Shown one piece after another: positions 21,246 to 34,367 of a stretch of 64,000 nt of DNA. The notes under the pieces were generated by a model that did no database searches, was not told the origin of the DNA, and saw nothing but the letters and a program-made list of their open reading frames with translations. Both the position numbers and the translations under genes were made by a program. Position 1 is the first letter of the stretch; every line of letters begins with the position of its first letter. This DNA is from Aralia elata (lineage: Eukaryota > Streptophyta > Magnoliopsida > Apiales > Araliaceae), in contig CM068386.1 in NCBI GenBank assembly GCA_034770075.1, positions 48,945,808 through 49,009,807 of the forward strand, in the 5' to 3' direction.

Positions 21246-23905
21246 ATGTCAAACTCACTATCACTGCGTAGCATACTTGATGCTAACAAACTGACCGGAC
21301 CGAATTACACGGACTGGTTAAGGAATCTGAGAATTATTCTCACTGCTGAAAAGATTTCTTATGTCCTAAATTCGCCAGTCCCTGCAAATGTTGCAGAAAC
21401 AGCCTCTGAGGAAGAGATTGCTACTTTTAAAAAGTGGCAAGATGATGCAACCTTGGCTCAATGCATCATGCTCGCATCCATGAGTAACGAGCTTCAGCGT
21501 CAGCATGAAACTATGGATGCTCCTACTATATTGCTGCACCTCAAAGAGTTGTATGGTGAGCAAAGTAGGACTGCTAGATATCAGATATCTAAGGAGCTCT
21601 TCCGATCTCGTATGACCGAGGGCACTGCTGTTGAGACTCATGTCCTAAAGATGATCAATTTGATTGAACAACTTGGACAGCTTAGGTTCGTGATGGATGG
21701 GGAGTTAAGCCAAGATTTGATCTTGCAGTCACTCCTGGACACCTTCTCACAATTTGTTGTGAATTTTTACATCAATAAGTTGGACGTCAGCTTGCCTGAG
21801 TTACTTAACATGTTGAAAACTGCTGAAGGTCACTTCTCATCCAACAAGAACCAAGTCTTACTAGTGGATGATTCTTCCAAGAAAATGAAGAGGCCCAAGG
21901 TATCTTCTGAAAAGAAGAAAAACAAGAAGGCTAAGGGCAAGGCGAAGAGAAAGGATAATAAGAAACCGGATCCAGATAGTAAAGGAATTTGCTACCATTG
22001 CAATAAGCCGGGACACTGGAAGAGGAACTGCAAGGAGTATCTTGCGGGCCAAAAGAAGCTTGGAGAAGCTTCAACTTCCGATCTAGGTTTGTTCATGATT
22101 GAAATTAATTTTTCTGAAAGTCAAAATTCTACTTGGGTATTGGATACCGGCTGTAGTTCTCATATATATAATAATATGCAGGGACTAAGCAGAAGTAGAA
22201 AGCTGAACAAGGATGAAGTCGTCCTACGAGTAGAAAATGGAGCAAAGGTTGCTGCATTGGCTGTAGGGACTTATTGTTTAGCACTGCCTTCGGGCAAGTT
22301 CATTAGTTTAAATAATTGTTATTATGTTCCGACACTCATTAGAAACATTATTTCAATTTCTGTATTGGATATGGATGGTTTTGATATTATAATAAAGAAC
22401 AATAATTGTTCTATTTATAATAAAAATGTTTTATATGGTGTTGGGAACCTACTGAATGGACTTTACATACTTGACTTGCATGAAAATATACTTCAAATTG
22501 AACAAACTAAGAAAAGGAAAAGAGATGATATTAATTATACCTTTATGTGGCACTGTAGACTCGGTCATATCAATGAAACAAGATTATCCAAGTTGCATAA
22601 AGATGGGCTTTTAGAGCTATCTGATTACGAATCATATCCAACTTGTGAATCTTGTCTCATGGGTAAGATGACTAAATCTCCCTTTAGTGGAAAAGGAGAA
22701 AGAGTTACAGAGTTGTTAGCGTTGGTACACACAGACGTATGTGGACCTATGACAACTAATGCACGAGGAGGGTATTCTTATTTTATTACTTTCACCGATG
22801 ATCATTCTAGATTTGGATATGTGTATTTAATGAAATACAAATCTGAATCTTTTGAAAAGTTCAAAGAATTCAGAAGTGAAGTAGAGAAACAAACTGGTAA
22901 AAGTATTAAAATTCTTCGATCGGATCGAGGAGGGGAATACTTGACTAATGAGTTTCTCAATTGTCTTAAAGAAAATGGTATAATCTCACAATGGACTCCA
23001 CCAGGGATGCCACAGTTGAATGGTGTATCTGAAAGGAGAAATCGAACATTGTTGGACATGGTTCGTTCCATGATGAGTTTTACCGACCTTCCAATATCCT
23101 TCTGGGGCTATGCCCTAGAAACGGCTGCATACCTACTTAACAAGGTACCTACCAAATCCGTCCCAAAGACCCCATATGAGATATGGACAGGGAGGAAACC
23201 AAATCTTAAGTATGTTAAGACTTGGGGTTGTCCAGCTTATGTCAAAAGGTTTGAGCATGATAAGCTAAAGACTAGATCCGACAAGTGTAGATTTGTGGGA
23301 TACCCTAAAGAAACTGTAGGGTATTATTTCTATCATCCCAATGATCAAAAGGTGTTTGTTGCGAAACACGCTGCCTTCTTGGAAAAGGAGTTTATCCTTG
23401 AAGGGGTTAGTGGGAGTAAGATATATCTTGAAGAAGTTCAAGAACCAAAAAATACTACGGATCAAAGTCAGGTACCTGACCAAGTAGAAGAACCTAATGT
23501 ACCACTACCTATTCGTAAATCTAGAAGAGTACCGAAAATACCTGAAAGGTATAGATTCATCATAGAAGATGATGATGAGGTACGCATCATAGATGATGAT
23601 GATCCATTGACTTACGAAGAGGCTATGAGTAGTGAAGACTCAGAGAAATGGCTAGAAGCTATGAAATCCGAGATGGACTCCATGTATGAAAACCAAGTTT
23701 GGACTTTGGTTTCACCACCTGAGGGCATTAAGCCTATTGGGTGTAAATGGGTCTTTAAGAAAAAGACTGGAGCGGATGGCAATGTAGAGACCTATAAGGC
23801 CCGACTGGTTGCAAAAGGTTTCAAACAAATACAAGGAGTTGACTATGATGAAACCTTCTCACCAGTAGCTATGCTCAAGTCCATTCGAATTTTGCTTGCA
23901 ATTGC
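21246..23905 (+). pseudogene. gag-pol: Copia A gag-protease-integrase-RT N-part
   Basis: Starts at the ATG equivalent to those at 17087, 39633 and 45711. Order: copia gag domain (about 21250-21860); Lys-rich linker; CCHC knuckle CYHCNKPGHWKRNC (21990-22031); protease with DTG (Asp 22143-22145); integrase zinc region (WHCRLGH to CESCLMGK); integrase core with HTDVCGPM, DRGGEY and NGVSERRNR; then RT starting WLEAMKSEMDSM and ending in LLAIA. No stop occurs over this stretch. The polyprotein is cut inside RT by a solo LTR whose first bases extend the frame to a stop at 24005. Integrase before RT identifies Ty1/copia; I do not assign a lineage. Confidence 0.93.
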
Positions 23906-25108
23906 TGTGACACCCCCAAATCCGGGTACTTCATTTCCTCAGGATTTGGTGTTCACAATCCAAAAACATCACATCACATCTAACTACCCATTCAAATATA
24001 AATGAAAATACTTGAATAGAAATAGAAATCTCCCATTAGAGGGTTACAACATCATTCATAAACAAATCCCAGGTTATCTAACCTTAAATAAACATCAGTG
24101 CGGAAAACATAAACGAAGTCTAATACATAAACAACAATAAAACAATTACAACAAGTCTTCATCACTTGTTTGTTTTTCCTTGTCATTTACTAGTAGATGG
24201 CTCGTCAGTTCTTTCAACCTTAGCTGCAATGTTATTATGCAAGGGTGAGCAATGATTGCCCAGCAAGTATAACAACAACAGTAATAATAACATGCGAAAT
24301 AATCAACGGATATTGAATAATTGAAGATTTAGCTTTTGAGTCAAGAATGTAAAACAAGATTCAAAAGAACGTCTGAGGGTCTTAAGACCACGAACTATGT
24401 CCCAGGTTGTCAAGTATTCCTACTTTAAACCTTTAACAGTCGTAAGACTATTTGGACCTTGCTTCTCGTACTCAGGGGGATCAGCCCTTTGTACCATGTA
24501 TGTGCACAATATCTTAAATAAATCCCCTATATAAGGGTTGTTCATCTCAGTTTGACATCGGAGTCCGCACCAAAGGAAGTTTGGTTTGGATTTACTTCAA
24601 TAACGTTTCTAGAATTTAGAACGCTCATCAACTATGGACTAGTCGAATCAAAAAGGGTTCGCTAGTCAATCAAGGTTCAAAAGGTGTAATTCGAGAATCA
24701 AAACTAAATCTCACAAAAGGTACGATTGAATACGTTCTATATAACTGAAGCATTACAAAGAAGAAATTAAAAACGTCTCATTGAATCCATGAAATTGAAT
24801 GGAATAGAAACAATAACTTGCTCAGAAGTAATAGCATTATGAAGCTTGTATTCTATGATAATGAAATTTAGAAACTTGCGTAAACGTAAAAGTAAGGATA
24901 AGATACTTGCCTCGTGCGTAGTCTATAAATTTAAGACTCACGTTTCTCTAATCAACCTATACATTCCGTTTATAAAACAGTAACAATAATTAGTTACAAT
25001 ATTATAAACACGTCAAAACTCATTCTCATCAAATCTCATTTCAATGGCTCAGTTGACCCGAACAATTAATGGGCTTATGCTACCACCTTTCACAGTAATT
25101 TAACATTC

Positions 25109-25116
25109 ATTTTATA
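25109..25116 (-). promoter_or_regulatory. TATA box candidate of the Tekay-like solo LTR
   Basis: TATAAAAT on the minus strand, about 115-350 bp downstream (in LTR sense) of the CGCCGGGGCG array. Confidence 0.45.
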
Positions 25117-25230
25117 CCTTAGCCTAAGCTTTAGGTATATCTACGATATCATAATATGATCTTAAAGAAAGAAGAAAATTTTTACTCTCGTCTTTTTACT
25201 CTTTTTTTTTTTTTTTTTTTTTTAATTCCC

Positions 25231-25471
25231 GCCGGGGCGGAAAAACTCTTCACAAAATTCTCGCCGGGGCGGGAAAATTCTTCACAAAATTCTCGCCGGG
25301 GCGAGCTTCTCGCCGGGGCGAGCTTCTCGCCGGGGCGAGCTTCTCGCCGGGGCGAGAAAACGTAGTTCAAAATTCTTGCCGGGGCGAGCTCTCGCCGGGG
25401 CGAGAAAACGTAGTTCAAAATTCTCGTCGGGGCGAGCAATAACAGTTCAAAATTCTCGCCGGGGCGAGAAA
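25231..25471. repeat. CTCGCC-GG-GGCGAG array in the Tekay-like LTR
   Basis: Ten copies of GCCGGGGCG start at 25231, 25263, 25295, 25312, 25329, 25346, 25378, 25394, 25426 (GTCGGGGCG) and 25458. Steps are 32, 32, 17, 17, 17, 32, 16, 32 and 32 bp. Most copies are 14-bp inverted repeats with 6-bp arms. A T tract flanks the array at about 25205-25223. Confidence 0.93.
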
Positions 25472-26723
25472 CACGAAATTCAGTTCCTGCAGTTCGCGAA
25501 GAACGCAGAAAAATGCCAAATTTGGCCAAAGTTTTTCATCGAATTGATAAATTAAGTATACCCATTCGTCATATGTGTTATAAAATCAAAACCCAACACA
25601 TACAGAGTGATTTTAACATCACAGACAATCTAAACAACCAATTAAAACTAAAATTTTCACTGATCATGCCTTATTAACAAGTTTTGATGCAGTTAATCAT
25701 AATTAATCACTGTGAATTCGTTTCTTAACTAATTCAATCCGTTAAACAATCATTCTTTTCGTTTTTACATGCATAAACATAAGCAACTATCAATTTAACG
25801 ATTAACATGTAATTCAAGCATAATTTTTCATACATATAAGTCATATTTAAACGTTGTTTCTCTGTAAATTTCAGAACTTCTAATTCAAGGCATAATCTCA
25901 TGAATTAACTACTCTAAATCATATATACATCATATAAAAGACGCTTATACATGCTTTCTAACATCCAATCATCATTCTATAAAAATTTAATCATATAACT
26001 TAATCTACAGAAAACTCAAACATGCATTCATGGAGAAAATTTAAGAAAACACAAATTAAAGGTTAAAATTAAGAATTACCTTGACAAGAAGTTAGATTAT
26101 GCAATAAGGTGAGTAGATTTTCTTCTTCAATTCTCTCAAACTCTCTCTTTTTCTCTCTGACTTGCTAAGAACTGATGATAGGAATGAACTGATAGACCAT
26201 TATACGCATTAATAAACTGATAGATCATGGTGTCAGTTAATAAACTGGCACCAACTCCTATCAAGGCCTCGTTTGGCTAACCATTTATTCTCCCTTCTAA
26301 TTTATTTTAATAAATAACTTATTATATAGTTTCATGTCACACTTTAATCAACTAAATAATCTTACTAAAATCAAATAAATAAAATAGAATAATTCTTCAT
26401 TAAATCACATAGTCATATAAATAAAATTCTCATTTATTAATAATGACCATTTACTAATTATCTAATTAATAATTAAATTAATTAGAAATAACATTATACT
26501 TATTTAAATAATGTATTTAATCAAATAAATTCAATTAAACACATACTTTAAATATAAAACTTCTCCATATTAATCTAATTAATGTAACACATATAATTAA
26601 ATTAATCTACCACAAATTCATCAATTAACCAATTAATTCAACAATCAAATCATCGAAAAATATTCATTTAATTCAATAAATTTTTAAAAATAAGTTACAA
26701 AAATTCTCGTTCGTCACAATTGC

Positions 26724-27996
26724 AGCTTATTATGACTACGAGATCTGGCAAATGGACGTGAAAACGGCCTTCCTCAATGGAGAGCTTGAGGAGAATGTAT
26801 ATATGATACAGCCAGAGGGTTTTGTTTCAACGGTTGGAACAAACCAAGTCTGTAAGCTACAACGATCCATTTATGGGTTGAAGCAAGCTTCTCGAAGATA
26901 GAACATCCGTTTTGATGAGAAAATCAAAAGGTTTGATTGTATCAAAAATGAGGATGAACCTTGTGTGTACAAGAAAGTTAGTGGGAGCGTTGTATCATTC
27001 CTTGTATTGTACGTTGATGACATATTACTGATAGGGAATGATGTTCCTATGCTACAGTCGATCAAAATTTGGTTATCTAAACACTTCTCCATGAAGGACT
27101 TGGCTGAGGCATCCTATATTTTGGGGATAAAGATCTATAGAGATAGATCTAAAAGGATGTTGGGCTTGACCCAAGGAAAGTACATTGACTCGATGCTAAA
27201 GAAGTTTAGCATAGAAGATTCCAAGAGAGGTCTCATGCCGATGAGCCATGGAATACATCTCTCCAAAAAACAGGCCCCAAAGACACCTAAGGAGAGAAAC
27301 CGTATGAGTAAGATTCCTTATGCTTTCGCAATAGGATCTATCATGTACGGTATGATATGTATTAGACCAGATATCGCTCATGCACTTAGTGTAACAAGCA
27401 GATATAAGTCGAATCCAGGAGAAGTGCATTGGAAGGCAGTGAAAAACATCCTAAAGTACTTGAGAAGAACTAAGGATGTATTTCTTGTCTACGGTGGGTC
27501 TGAATTGAAACTAGAAGGCTATACAGACTCAAGTTTTCAAACGGATCAAGATGACAGTAAATCCGTTTCAGGGTACGTGTTTACCTTAAACGGCGGCGCA
27601 GTGAGTTGGAAAAGTTCCAAGCAGCAAACAGTTGCTGATTCAGTGACAGAGGCAGAGTATATAGCTGCAAGTGAAGCTGCAAAGGAAGCTGTTAGGATGA
27701 AGAAGTTCATAACTGAACTTGGAGTGGTTCCTAACATTAGAGGAGTCGTACCTTTATTCTGTGACAACAACGGAGCTGTTGCGCAGGCTAAGGAACCCAA
27801 GTCTCATCAGAAATCCAAACACGTGTTGCGGCGGTTTCATTTGATTAGAGAGATCATTGAAAGAGGAGATGTCACCCTGGAGCGTGTGGACTCTCAAGAC
27901 AACATTGCAGATCCATTTACTAAAGCTTTAACTCAACAGCAGTTTGATCGTCACTTAGAGAAGATGGGTATTAGATACCAAGGCGATTGGCTTTAG
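26724..27996 (+). pseudogene. pol: Copia A RT C-part and RNase H
   Basis: RT resumes right after the second ATTGC with WQMDVKTAFLNGEL and GLKQASR. An in-frame TAG at about 26899, at a Trp-like position, interrupts it. From 26965 the frame is open: YVDD motif near 27010, then RNase H with GYTDSSF and EAEYIAASEAAKEA, ending at the TAG at 27994-27996 just before the polypurine tract. Confidence 0.93.
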
Positions 27997-27999
27997 TGC

Positions 28000-28010
28000 A
28001 AGTGGGAGAT
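28000..28010 (+). promoter_or_regulatory. Polypurine tract, copia A
   Basis: AAGTGGGAGAT immediately before the 3' LTR. Confidence 0.85.
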
Positions 28011-29834
28011 TGAAAGTAATATGCACACAAACCAATCATATTTGATATGATGTAGCATATAATTCGTAATCTTATTCATTTATTAATAAAAGAATTGATT
28101 TTCTTAAAAAGGCATTTTATATTATCTACATAGTGTTGTTATATTAAATGTGATAAACCCATAGTTTTGAGCAATGCTTTTAGAATCATGATGATGATCA
28201 TGCTAATGAGATCTAAATTCTAGATAGCTCACAAACTAAAATCGTTCATAATCGTTGGATTACTAAATTGGGGATTAGTGAATCCGGATAGATTAGTACA
28301 TACGTTGCTTGCTCTTAAGAAGAGGATGATTGATCTCATAATCATTTGTGTGGAGACACTAAAGCAACTATGTAGGTGCTTATTGGAGAATAAGTTCACT
28401 GAACGTGGCTCGCTAAGGAATACCTAATGGAGTTTTACTCGCCTGTCAATAGGAATTCCTATAGTGATAGTAGTACAAGTGATCCTTGGACTTGAGATCA
28501 TCATAGTATCTTGTGTATGATGAGTTATACTTTGACATATCCCATAAGACCTTTAGGGTATATCAAAGGGTATGATTGGATATAATAAGTTGTACATGGA
28601 GATAGGTGAATGATCAACAAAGAATCTACCACGTCTAGTAAAAGATGTGAATGTCCTATGTGATTCGATAAATGATAACTCAGTAGTCCTTGGCCAAGGC
28701 AGAATGAAATTAGAAAGGAGTTTCTAATTTGCATTATTTAGAGTTGTGCATTTGGGAATCGAAATACATATAATTAAATAAAATAAGACTTGACAGTAAA
28801 TTCATGTCTTATATTTAATTGGGACATTGTATGGTAGAAGGATTGAATTGTACGGTAACTATTCACTGAAAGGTTCTTTTATGATTAATATTGAAATCTA
28901 TATTATCTGGAAAGTCGTTGATCGCTAAGGGGGCTTACCCTTATTGTAGAATAAATATTATTTATTTAAATGAATTAAATAGTTTAATTTATTTATTTAA
29001 ATAAGATTAGAATTGTTCTAATTGATTTATTCACAACCGGTTTAATATGGAGAACCTAAAGGGTCACACCGCAAAAGGAAAATATTTATTTAAGAAGTAA
29101 ATGGGATAATTGTAATAATAAGTTAAGTGTATTTAATTTAATCTATGGAGATAGAATAAATTAAATAGCTTAATATTTATTATTTAATATTTTAGAAATA
29201 TTAAATATAAATTAATAAGAGGAGTATTATTATTATTATTACTATTACTATTATTTAATTCCTAATAGGGATTGAGAATTAATTAATAGAAGTACTCTCC
29301 CATAAATTTCTAATTGGATTAGGAGCATAATAAATTAAAGGAGTTTAATTATAATTGAAACCCTAATCCTAAATAGTTTAGGGAAGGGTTATTCCTACAT
29401 CTATAAATAAGAGGAGTCTTATCATAGATTAGGGTTACACACTCTTGCATTAGATTGTGGAGAGTACTTGTAATTTCTATAGAGATAGAAACTAGGGTTT
29501 TGCCAATACCCAACTTCTTGAATAACTGTTCTTCCTTGGTGGATCACCTCTAGAGGCCAAACACTTGGGTGGCTAACGTTGATCAAAAGGAAGGAATCTC
29601 ATCGGTGGAATTCGAGCAGAACACGAAGGACTAGGAGTTGAACTTGTACCCGAGGAAGCTTTGATCTACGAGGGTATAATTCTTATTCTCTTTCTCTTTC
29701 GTTTATATCGTTAATTGAGCACACAGATTGATCATGGTGATGGTTTGTATAAAATTTTAAAAATCCGATTTTATCGCGCTTCCGCCCTATTTATGTAATT
29801 TGATTGCATGTTTGCGTTATATACAAACCCAACA
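28011..29834 (+). mobile_element. 3' LTR of copia A
   Basis: 1824 bp, TGAAAGTAAT to ACCCAACA, nearly identical to the 5' LTR. Followed by the target copy TAGTA. Confidence 0.95.
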
Positions 29835-29839
29835 TAGTA

Positions 29840-30740
29840 AGCATGCACATATAGAATACTATATTCTACCCGGATTGATTATGGACATTTATTCTAGTTT
29901 GGTTCACTAGAGCCACCAAGTGAACCGAAAGGTCAAACCTAGGGTGCAAGAATTAAATTTAAATATAACTATTACATTTAAAACCTGGTCTCCATTACAA
30001 ACGGGTCTTCATGCGCTCCTTGCTCCTTTGTCTCCAATTCTTCAAAATAATTCTAACTAATCCTATCACATATACTATTTACAATAAATATAAACCTTGA
30101 TCAGCAGTCAAGGGGGAAGTACACAGGAGGGAGATAGAATTTACATTAAGAAAAATTAGAGAAGACGAGGTACGCAAACCCCATTTATAAAAACCTATTC
30201 ATTCAAGCATTCTCTAAAATAATTCCAATCACACATTGGTCAATAGTCCATAATTAATCTCTATTTATTATCATACATATCTCTATATGTATCAATAAAT
30301 AACATTCATCTCATGAATAATAAAATCATTCCATATATGCATTGATATCAATTAATGGGCAAAAGTTTTGCTAATATTTAGTTTTTGAAACAAAATAAAC
30401 TCTTTTATTTTAATCAAAAAACCAAATCCAAATTAAACACCCTTAATTTTAGCAATCTGGAATCATATTTCAGATAAAATAAACATCTTTATTTTAAACT
30501 TTTATCAATTAAATAAATCATTTATGTTAATTGAGAAAAACAAAAAATTTTCAAACTCTGCATGCCGGCGCGGCCGCACTCCAAATTGAATTAGGCGCGG
30601 CCACGCTCCAGAATGAATTGGAAGCGGCGCGGCCGCGCCGCGATGCAGATTCAGGAAAAAATTTTCTGCCCAAAAATTCGATCGTATCGCATATCAATTC
30701 GTACATGGAATCATCAAAATCAATAATTAACACAAAGATT
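29840..30740 (-). other. Copia copy B leader, PBS-proximal half
   Basis: Continues B's leader beyond copia A and aligns in reverse with A 19632-20535. No ORF of note. Contains the GCGCGGCCGCGC array at 30568-30638. Confidence 0.85.
30568..30638. repeat. GCGCGGCCGCGC array, copia B leader
   Basis: Copies at 30568 (GCGCGGCCGCAC), 30595 (GCGCGGCCACGC) and 30627 (perfect); steps 27 and 32 bp. Same place and same spacer type (CTCCAGAATGAATTGGAA) as copy C, but the centre is CGGCCG instead of CAGCTG in all three copies. Confidence 0.92.
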
Positions 30741-30754
30741 AGGCTTTGATACCA
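30741..30754 (-). promoter_or_regulatory. Primer binding site of copia B
   Basis: Minus strand TGGTATCAAAGCCT one base from the LTR: iMet type with one mismatch. Confidence 0.85.
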
Positions 30755-30755
30755 C

Positions 30756-32553
30756 TGTTAGGTTTGTATATAACGCAAGCACGCAACCAAATTACATAAA
30801 TAGGGCGGAAGCGTGATAAAACAAATTTTAAAAATTTTCATACAAACCATCACCATGATCTTTCCTTGTGTTCAATTATCAATTAACGAAAGAGATAGAG
30901 ATAGAGAATTATACCCTCGTGAATCAAAGCTTCCTCGGGTACAAGTTCACCTTCAATTCCTTCGTGTTCTCCTTGAATTCCACCGACTAAATTCCTTCGC
31001 TTGATCAATGTTAGCCACCCAAGTGTTTGGCCTCTAGAGGTGATCCACCAAGGAATAATATGTATTCAAAAAAATGGGTGTTGGCAAAACCCTAGTTTCT
31101 ATCTCTATAGAAATTGCAAGTACTCTCCACAATCTAATGTAAGAATGTGTAACCCTAATCTATGATAAGACTTCTCTTATTTATAGATGTAGGAAAACTC
31201 TTCCCTAAACTATTTAGGATTAGGGTTTCTATTATAATTAAACTCCTTTAATTAATTATGCTCCTAATCTAATTAGGAATTCATGAGAGAGTACTTCTAT
31301 TAATTAATTCCCAATCTCTATTAGGAATTAAATAATAGTAATAGTAATAATAATAATAATAATAAGACTCCTCGTATTAATTTATATTTAATATTTCTAA
31401 AATATTAAATAATAAATATTAAGCTATTTAATTTATTCTATCTCCATAGACTAAATTAAATACACTTAACTTATTATTACAACTATGTCATTTACTTTTT
31501 AAATAAATATTTTTTTTCCTTTTGCGGTGTGACCCTTTAGGTTCTTCATATTAAACCGGTTGTGAATAAATCAATTAGAACAATTCTAATTATATCTAAA
31601 TAAATAAATTAAACTATTTAATTCATTTAAATAAATAATATTTATTCTACAATAAGGGTAAGCCCCCTTAGCGATCAACGACTTTCCAGATAATGTATAT
31701 TTCAACATTAATCACAAAAGAACCTTTTCGGTGCATAGTTACCGTACAATTCAATTCTACTATACAATGTCTCAATTAAATATACGACATGGAATTTCTG
31801 TCAAGTCTTATTTTATTTAATTATATGTATTTCGATTCCCAAATGCACAACTCTAAATAATGCAAATTAGAAACTCCTTTCTAATTTCATTTTGCCTTGG
31901 CCAAGGACTAATGAGTTATCATTTATCGAATCCCATAGGACATTCACATCTTTTACTAGACGAGGTAGATTCTTTGTTGATCATTCACCTATCTCAATGT
32001 ACAACTAATTATACTAAATCATACCCTTTGTTATACCCTAAAGGTCTTAAGGGACATGTCAAAGTATAACTCATCATACACAAAATACTATGATGATCTC
32101 AAGTCCAAAGATCACTTGTACTACTATCACTAGAGGAATTCCTATTGACAGGCGAGTAAAACTCCATTAGGTATTCCTTAGTGAGCCACGTTCAGTGAAC
32201 TTATTCTCCAATAAGCACCTACATACTTGCTTTAGTGTCTCCACACAAATGATTATGAGATCAATCATCCTCTTCATAAGAGCAAGCAGCGTATGTACTA
32301 ATATATCCGGATTCACTAATCCCCTCTTTTAGTAATCCAACGATTAGGAACGATTTTAGTTTGTGAGCTATCTAGAATTTAGATCTCATTAACATGATCA
32401 CCATCATGATTCTAAAAACATTGCTCAAAACTATGGGTTTATCACATTTAATATAACAGCACAATGTAGATAAAGTAAAATCCCTTTCATAACTGAATAA
32501 AATTACAAAGTATATGCTACATCATATCAAATATGATTGGCTTGCGTGCATAC
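30756..32553 (-). mobile_element. 5' LTR of copia B (all but the terminal 8 bp)
   Basis: On the minus strand it ends ...CCTAACA at 30756. On the plus strand it stops at ...GTGCATAC (32553), where copia C begins. The missing TACTTTCA is found at 43357-43364 on the far side of C. Total about 1806 bp. Confidence 0.92.
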
Positions 32554-34367
32554 TGTTAGGTTTGTATATAGCGCCAACATGCAATCAAATTACATAAATA
32601 GTGCGGAAGCGCAATAAAAACGGATTTTAAATTTTTTCATACAAACCATCACCATGATCATCCTTGTGATTAATTATCAATTAAACGAAAGAGATAGAGA
32701 TATAAAATTATACCCTTGTAGAACCATGCTTCCGCAGGTACGAGTTCACCTCCAAATCCTTCGCGTTCTCCTTGAATTCCACCAATTAAATTCCTTCCTT
32801 TGATCAACGTTAGCCACCCAAGTGTTTGGCCTCTAGAGGTGATCCACCAAGGAATAATAGTTGTTCAAGAAGATGGGTGTTGGCAAAATCCTAGTTTCTA
32901 TCTCTATAGAAATTGCAAGTACTCTCTCTTTCCAATTCTTATGGAAGAGTGTGTAACTGTCTAACTCCAAATCATAATAAGACTCCTATTATTTATAGAT
33001 ATAGGGAACCCTCCTAAACTATTTAGGATTAAGGTTTTTATTCTAATTAAACTCCTTTAATTAATTAAACTCCTAATCCAATTAGGAATTTATGAGAGAG
33101 TATTTCTATTAATTAATTCTCAATCCCTATTAGGAATTAAATAATAGTAATTGTAATAATAATAATAATAATAAGACTCTTCTTATTAATTTATATTTAA
33201 TATTTCTAAAATATTAAATAATAAATATTAAGCTATTTAATTTATTCTATCTCAATAGATTAAATTAAATACACTTAACTTATTATTACAATTATGCCAT
33301 TTGCTTCTTAAACAAATATTTTCATTTTGCGGTGTGACCCTTTAGGTTCTCCATATTAAACCGGTTGTGAATAAATCAATTAGAATAATTTTAATCTTAT
33401 TTAAATAAATAAATTAAACTATTTAATTTATTTAAATAAATAATATTTATTCTACAATAAGGGTAAGCCCCCTTAGGGATCAACGACTTTTCAGATAATA
33501 TAGATTTCAACATTAATCATAAAAGAACCTTTCAATGAATAGTTACCGTACAATTCAACCCTTCTACCATACAATGTCCCAATTAAATATAAGACATGAA
33601 ATTACTGTCAAGTCTTATTTTATTTAATTATATGTATTTCGATTCTCAAATGCACAACTCTGATTAATGCAAATTAGAAACTCCTTTCTAATTTCATTCG
33701 GCTTTAGCCAAAGACTTCTGAGTCGTCATTTATCGAATCACATAGGACATTCTCTCCTTTTACTAGAAGTGGTAGATTCTTTGTTGATCATTCACCTATC
33801 TCCATGTATAACTTATTATACCCAATCATACCCTTTGACATACCCTCAGGGTCTTAAGGGATATGTCAAAGTATAACTCATCACACACAAGATACTATGA
33901 TGATCTCAAGTCCAAGGATCACTTATACTACTATCACTAGAGGAATTCCTATTGACAGACGAGTAAAACTCCATTAGGTATTCCTTAACGAGCCACGTTC
34001 AGTGAACTGATTCTCTAATAAGCACCTACATACTTGCTTTATTGTCTCCACACAAATGATTATGAGGTCAATCATCCTCTTCATAAGAGCAAGCAATGTA
34101 TGTACTAATCTATCCGGATTCACTAATCCCCTTTTTAGTAATCCATCGATTAGGAACGATTTTAGTTTGTGAGCTATCTAGAATTTAGATCTCATTAGCA
34201 TGATCCCCATCATGATTTTAAAAACATAGCTCAAAACTATGGGTTTATCACATTTAATATAACAACACCATGTAGATAATGTAAAATGCCTTTAATAGCC
34301 GAATAAGATTACAAAGTATATGCAACATCATATCAAATATGATTGGCTTGTGTGCATACTACTTTCA
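32554..34367 (-). mobile_element. 3' LTR of copia C
   Basis: 1814 bp, plus-strand ends TGTTAGG and CTACTTTCA. The purine tract complement ATCTCCCACTTTCAC follows at 34368. Confidence 0.92.

Larger units (their letters stand above)
23906..26718 (-). mobile_element. Solo LTR, Tekay/Del-like Ty3/gypsy, inserted in copia A RT
   Basis: 2813 bp with inverted ends TGTGAC and GTCACA and target duplication ATTGC (23901-23905 and 26719-26723). No internal coding region. On the minus strand it ends ...GATTTGGGGGTGTCACA, and internal blocks (CTTGCTGGGCAA, GCTCACCCTTG, TTTGGTGCGGA) match the LTR part of element F at 51.6-52.4 kb. It is therefore a solo LTR of a related family in minus orientation. TATA box at 25109-25116 on the minus strand. 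Confidence 0.9.
17795..29834 (+). mobile_element. Copia copy A, full length, with a nested solo LTR
   Basis: Ty1/copia element with LTRs at 17795-19617 and 28011-29834, tRNA-iMet primer site, gag-PR-INT-RT-RH order and target duplication TAGTA (17790-17794 and 29835-29839). Without the nested solo LTR it is about 9.2 kb. It is inserted in the leader of copia B, in the opposite orientation. The LTRs differ by roughly 1-2 percent by eye. Confidence 0.96.

Noticed and set aside
25156..25529. ORFs of 69 and 115 codons on both strands over the CGCCGGGGCG array
   Set aside because: Both are translations of the palindromic repeat and T tract inside an LTR.
30627..30638. Restriction-site-like palindromes (NotI-type GCGGCCGC, PvuII CAGCTG) as vector or cloning artefact
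   Set aside because: They occur in repeated, spaced sets within family-conserved spacers of several nested elements, not at an assembly junction.
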